Assembly (NCBI RefSeq): GCF_020873915.1
Contig: NZ_JAHWGP010000005.1
Span: forward strand, 62,001 to 126,000
DNA length: 64,000 nt
Origin: Streptomyces sp. DH5
GTDB lineage: Bacteria > Actinomycetota > Actinomycetes > Streptomycetales > Streptomycetaceae
Direction of reading: 5' to 3'
A program made the translations under genes and the position numbers. The stretch's first letter is position 1, and every line of letters begins with the position of its first letter. Shown here piece by piece: positions 61,258 to 64,000 of the stretch. The notes below the pieces were generated by a model, which saw only the letters and a list, made by a program, of their open reading frames with translations, was not told the origin of the DNA and did no database searches.

Positions 61258-61443
61258 CTCCGCCGAGTCCATCACTGTCCGTCGCGACAGCCGGAACCGG
61301 GGACCCACCGAATCCCTGGGGTGAATCGGCCCACTCCCGCGCGGAGCGGCCGTAGGGCAACCCTTCCGAACCACCCGCCCGAACCCTCCCCCAGTGCCTG
61401 AACGGCCTGGGAGGTGCCCCCACCGCTAACCCGGTAGGCGGAG
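61258..61443 (+). ncRNA. c-di-AMP riboswitch (ydaO/yuaA type)
   Basis: The conserved blocks appear in order: ACCGGGGACCCA, then TGGGGTGAATCGGC, AGGGCAACCCTTCCG, CCCGAACCC, and GCTAACCCGGTAGGCG. The outer stem is CTCCGCC (61258-61264) with GGCGGAG (61437-61443). The riboswitch ends five bases before the ribosome-binding site of the NlpC/P60 gene. In Streptomyces this RNA class governs cell-wall hydrolase genes. A palindromic repeat is inserted between the CCCGAACCC and GCTAACC blocks, where the consensus has only a few bases. Confidence 0.88.
61385..61422. repeat. Interspersed palindromic repeat inside the c-di-AMP riboswitch
   Basis: CCTCCCCCAG, fifteen bases, then GGAGGTGCCCCCA; second copy of the repeat found within pcrA. 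It forms its own hairpin (CCTCCC/GGGAGG) and so probably extends a peripheral stem of the riboswitch. Confidence 0.8.
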
Positions 61444-61464
61444 CAGTGGAAGGAGTCGCCTCCC

Positions 61465-62640
61465 TTGGCGTCGCACCGCAAGTCGCGCACCCCCGGCACG
61501 CGCGTGGCAGGCATACGGACCCCGGCCCTGGCCACGGCCGCCCTCACCTCCGTCGCCCTGCTCTCCCAGACGGCCAACGCCGCCCCCACGGACGACGGCA
61601 AGCCGAGTCTGGAGGAGGTCGAGAAGAAGGTCGGCGACCTCTACCGCCAGGCCGAGTCGGCGACCGAGAAGTACAACGCCGCCAAGGAGAAGACCGCGAA
61701 GCAGCGCAAGCGCGTCGACACCCTCCTGGACGACGTGGCCAAGCGCACCCAGAAGCTCAACGACGCGCGTGAGGAACTCGGTTCCTACGCTGCCGCGCAG
61801 TACCGGACCGGCGCCGGCATCCCCGACACCGCCACCTTCCTGCTCGCGGACACCCCGCAGGACGTCTTCGACCAGCGCCAGGTGATGGACCGGCTGACCG
61901 GCCGCCAGAAGCAGGCGGTCGACGACTACGTCACCCAGCAGTCCGAGACGATGAAGAAGCGCAAGGAGGCCACCGAGAGCCTCCGCACGCTCACCGAGTC
62001 GCAGGACGACCTGAAGACGGCCAAGGCCACCGTCCAGAAGAAGCTCACCGACGCGCGTGAGCTGATGTCGAAGCTGACCGCCGAGGAGAAGGCGCGGCTC
62101 GCGGCGATCGAGAGGAAGAAGCAGGAGGAGGCGGCCCGCAAGGCCGCCGAGCTCGCCCGGCAGCAGGCGGAGCAGCAACAGGCCCGGGAGGAGGCGGCCC
62201 AGCAGGACAGCGGCGGCTCGGGCGGCACCGGATCCTCCGGCTCGGCCACCTCACCGACCACCACGACGGACTCCTCGTACGGCACCAAGGCCGAGAAGGC
62301 CATCGCCTTCGCCCGTGCCCAGATCGGCAAGCCGTACGTGTGGGGCGCCACCGGGCCCGGCTCCTACGACTGCTCCGGCCTCACCCAGGCCGCCTGGAAG
62401 GCCGCCGGGGTCGGCCTCCCGCGCACCACCTACGACCAGGTCGATGCCGGCACCACGGTCCCGGTGTCCCAGGCGCAGCCCGGTGACCTCGTCTTCTTCT
62501 ACGACGACGTCACGCATGTGGGCATCTACATCGGCAACGGCATGATGATCCACGCCCCGAAGCCCGGCACGTACGTCCGCGAGGAGTCGATCTTCTACGA
62601 CGGCGAGTCCTCGGTGCACAGCGTGGTGCGCCCCGCCTGA
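61465..62640 (+). CDS. NlpC/P60 (C40) peptidoglycan endopeptidase
   Basis: 391 residues, exported. Signal peptide to about residue 40 (TPALATAALTSVALLSQTANA). Then a long coiled coil (50-245) of the kind that restrains or positions such hydrolases, a Ser/Thr/Gly linker, and the C-terminal NlpC/P60 domain with catalytic Cys in YDCSGLTQ, His in THVGIYIGNG, and a third polar residue in MIHAPKPG. It cuts D-Glu/mDAP bonds in stem peptides. TTG start with GGAAGGAG (61449-61456) and the c-di-AMP riboswitch directly upstream. Confidence 0.93.
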   Translation: MASHRKSRTPGTRVAGIRTPALATAALTSVALLSQTANAAPTDDGKPSLEEVEKKVGDLYRQAESATEKYNAAKEKTAKQRKRVDTLLDDVAKRTQKLNDAREELGSYAAAQYRTGAGIPDTATFLLADTPQDVFDQRQVMDRLTGRQKQAVDDYVTQQSETMKKRKEATESLRTLTESQDDLKTAKATVQKKLTDARELMSKLTAEEKARLAAIERKKQEEAARKAAELARQQAEQQQAREEAAQQDSGGSGGTGSSGSATSPTTTTDSSYGTKAEKAIAFARAQIGKPYVWGATGPGSYDCSGLTQAAWKAAGVGLPRTTYDQVDAGTTVPVSQAQPGDLVFFYDDVTHVGIYIGNGMMIHAPKPGTYVREESIFYDGESSVHSVVRPA

Positions 62641-62671
62641 CCCGCCCGCGAGTGGACCTGCGCGGAGACGC

Positions 62672-63025
62672 TCAGGTCCACAGCACGGCGATGAAGACGT
62701 TCGCCACGGTCAGCAGACCGACCAGGCCGAACAGGCCCTTGTCCACCTTCTCGTCGTCGCGCTTCACGTAGACCAGGCCGAGGATGACGATCAGCAGGGC
62801 CAGCTTCACGCCGATCTTTATGTGGTCGACGGAGTAGCTCTGCGCCTCGTTGAGGCCGACCAGGGCGATTCCGGTGACGAGCATGGTCAGCGCGCCGTGC
62901 AGCATCGAAGGGCTGAAGCGGGCGGTTCCCTCGCCCATCGCCTTCATCTGGGTGAGGAAGCCACCGAGCAGCGAGGCGATACCGATGATGTGCAGACCGA
63001 CGAAGATGTGGATGAGTACGTCCAT
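62672..63025 (-). CDS. Small four-helix membrane protein, function unknown
   Basis: 117 residues, almost all hydrophobic: HIFVGLHIIGIASLLGGFL, SMLHGALTMLVTGIALVGL, KIGVKLALLIVILGLVYVK and LFGLVGLLTVANVFIAVLW. Conserved His and Lys residues at helix ends are noteworthy, but no family function is known to me. ATG at 63025 gives a natural start at MDVLIHIF; upstream in-frame sequence is Gly/Arg-rich. It sits between two NlpC/P60 genes and is convergent with the first. Confidence 0.82.
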   Translation of the reverse strand: MDVLIHIFVGLHIIGIASLLGGFLTQMKAMGEGTARFSPSMLHGALTMLVTGIALVGLNEAQSYSVDHIKIGVKLALLIVILGLVYVKRDDEKVDKGLFGLVGLLTVANVFIAVLWT

Positions 63026-63229
63026 GAGGCCGGAGCCTAACCACCCACCTCCCGTACCACTCCGGCGCCCTCGCCCCGCCGCCCTCCCCCACATCGGTCG
63101 TCACCCGGAGTAAAAACGGAGGAGCCGGAACAGAACCCCGGTCACTTACGGTCACCCGATGGTCCCCTCGCGCCACTTCCGCACAATCCGTCACCCGGAC
63201 CGCGCGGCGGGGCCTAGCGTCCTGCCCCA

Positions 63230-63281
63230 GGTGTCCGGTTGCCGCCCGTCGCAGCCCGGCCACGGGCGGCAGCCGGACACC
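63230..63281 (+). promoter_or_regulatory. Long leader hairpin 1 ahead of the second NlpC/P60 gene
   Basis: 20-bp stem with a single G-U wobble (GGTGTCCGGTTGCCGCCCGT against its complement) and a 12-base loop. A TAGCGT hexamer at 63215-63220 could be a -10 box, putting the hairpin inside the mRNA leader. Confidence 0.6.
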
Positions 63282-63296
63282 ACCGCCGAAGAGAGA

Positions 63297-63342
63297 GGTC
63301 CGGCGGCGGGCGGCTCCCCCTGTGCTCTCCCGCCGCCGGACC
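63297..63342 (+). promoter_or_regulatory. Long leader hairpin 2 ahead of the second NlpC/P60 gene
   Basis: Perfect 14-bp stem GGTCCGGCGGCGGG/CCCGCCGCCGGACC with an 18-base loop, 15 bases after hairpin 1 and 50 bases before the TTG start. It may be an attenuator or an unrecognised RNA switch. Confidence 0.6.
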
Positions 63343-63392
63343 GCCGGGCGGCAGCCCGCCCGGGGCGGCCGTGGAGGAGAACGGGAGTCCGG

Positions 63393-64000
63393 TTGGCAGC
63401 GCACCGCAGGGCCCGGAAGCGCACGGCGGGCGGTCACACGGCCCGCACGGCCGTCACCATCGCCCTCGTCGGCGCGGCCGCCGCGAGCGGCTTCGACGGC
63501 CCGGCCCTCGCCGAACCCCAGCGGACACCGGAGCAGGTCAGGGCGGACGTCGTCCGGCTCCACCGGGAGGCGGAGGCCGCCACCGAGAAGTACAACGGCG
63601 CGAAGGAGAAGGCGGAGTCGGCCCGGCGCCGGCTGCGGGATCTGCAGGACGAGACCGCTCGCGGACAGGCCCGGCTCAACGACGCGCGCCAGACGCTCGG
63701 TTCGGTGGCGGCGGCACAGTACCGGGGCGGCGGCCTGAACCCGGCTCTGCGTCTGCTCCTGTCCGAGGACCCGGACGGCTACCTGAAGGGTGTCGCCCTC
63801 GCCGAACGCGTGGGCAGCCGCCAGAAGGCGCAGGTGGGGCGCGTCCGCACCCAGCTGTGGGAGATCGAGCGGTTGCGCGGGGCGGCCCGTGTCGAGGCGG
63901 AGTCACTGTCGTCCCGCCGGGCCGAGCTGAAGCGGCACCGGAAGACGATCACCGGCAAGCTGGCCGCCGCCCGCCGTCTGCTGTCCGGCCTGACACCCGA
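63393..64000 (+). CDS. NlpC/P60-type cell-wall hydrolase, N-terminal part (cut by window edge)
   Basis: 202 codons are visible; the gene runs off the right edge. The sequence parallels the coiled-coil part of the NlpC/P60 protein at 61465: TEKYNGAKEKAESARRRL corresponds to its TEKYNAAKEKTAKQRKR, and LNDARQTLGSVAAAQYR to LNDAREELGSYAAAQYR. A signal peptide is present (TAVTIALVGAAAASGFDGPA). The catalytic domain would lie beyond the window, so enzyme type is inferred from this paralogy. TTG start with GGGAG six bases upstream. Confidence 0.8.
   Translation, partial: MAAHRRARKRTAGGHTARTAVTIALVGAAAASGFDGPALAEPQRTPEQVRADVVRLHREAEAATEKYNGAKEKAESARRRLRDLQDETARGQARLNDARQTLGSVAAAQYRGGGLNPALRLLLSEDPDGYLKGVALAERVGSRQKAQVGRVRTQLWEIERLRGAARVEAESLSSRRAELKRHRKTITGKLAAARRLLSGLTP

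Noticed and set aside
63100-63392. Second c-di-AMP riboswitch before the partial NlpC/P60 gene
   Set aside because: None of the GGGGACCCA, GGGGTGAATC or GCTAACC blocks is present; only long simple hairpins are seen.

Overview
The window is chromosomal DNA of a Streptomyces-type actinomycete. It is very GC-rich, uses many GTG and some TTG starts, and is packed with 4-bp GTGA/ATGA stop-start overlaps. The gene families and their order match the conserved core of Streptomyces chromosomes: the succinate dehydrogenase operon, the SCO4848-type membrane protein, trpS, glyA, betaine genes, mdh, folD, purN-purH, sucCD, icmB and NlpC/P60 hydrolases. I see no prophage, integrative element, CRISPR array, tRNA or rRNA.

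Layout. 0-5 kb: a truncated GH20 hexosaminidase, an OHCU-decarboxylase-like protein and sdhCDAB. 5-9 kb: a Uma2 nuclease-fold protein, a TetR regulator, two apparently decayed genes and a membrane metallophosphoesterase. 9-16 kb: a D,D-carboxypeptidase, then a compact locus that looks like the decaprenylphosphoryl-arabinose pathway (UbiA-type phosphoribosyltransferase, PAP2 phosphatase, GtrA, DprE1-like and DprE2-like). 16-23.4 kb: a LigT-like protein, trpS, glyA behind a ZTP riboswitch, a MITE, a YgiC/YgiB-like pair, and a MocR regulator divergent from an AhpD-like protein. 23.4-31 kb: a five-gene choline/glycine betaine uptake and oxidation operon. 31-39 kb: mdh, a membrane-anchored HTH protein, DUF3017-folD, and purN-purH. 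39-46 kb: membrane proteins, an HTH/sigma-like/TM protein and sucCD.

46.8-54.7 kb holds the most intriguing locus. It is a divergon of VWA, DUF5682 and MoxR ATPase genes (minus strand) against SWIM-zinc-finger and DUF5691 genes (plus strand), separated by a 132-bp spacer with a perfect 13-bp inverted repeat. 54.9-64 kb: icmB, a lipase, an M23 endopeptidase, pcrA, and two NlpC/P60 cell-wall hydrolase genes. The first hydrolase is preceded by a c-di-AMP (ydaO-type) riboswitch.

Themes. (1) One-carbon and purine metabolism: purN, purH, folD and glyA lie within 22 kb, and glyA is read through an RNA that senses ZTP, the triphosphate of a PurH substrate. (2) Envelope biogenesis: carboxypeptidase, DPA pathway, M23 and NlpC/P60 enzymes. 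(3) Central carbon: sdh, mdh and suc enzymes of the TCA cycle. Small repeats have been active: a 215-bp MITE, a 34-39-bp interspersed palindromic repeat found both inside pcrA and inside the c-di-AMP riboswitch, and 40-bp and 20-bp tandem arrays.
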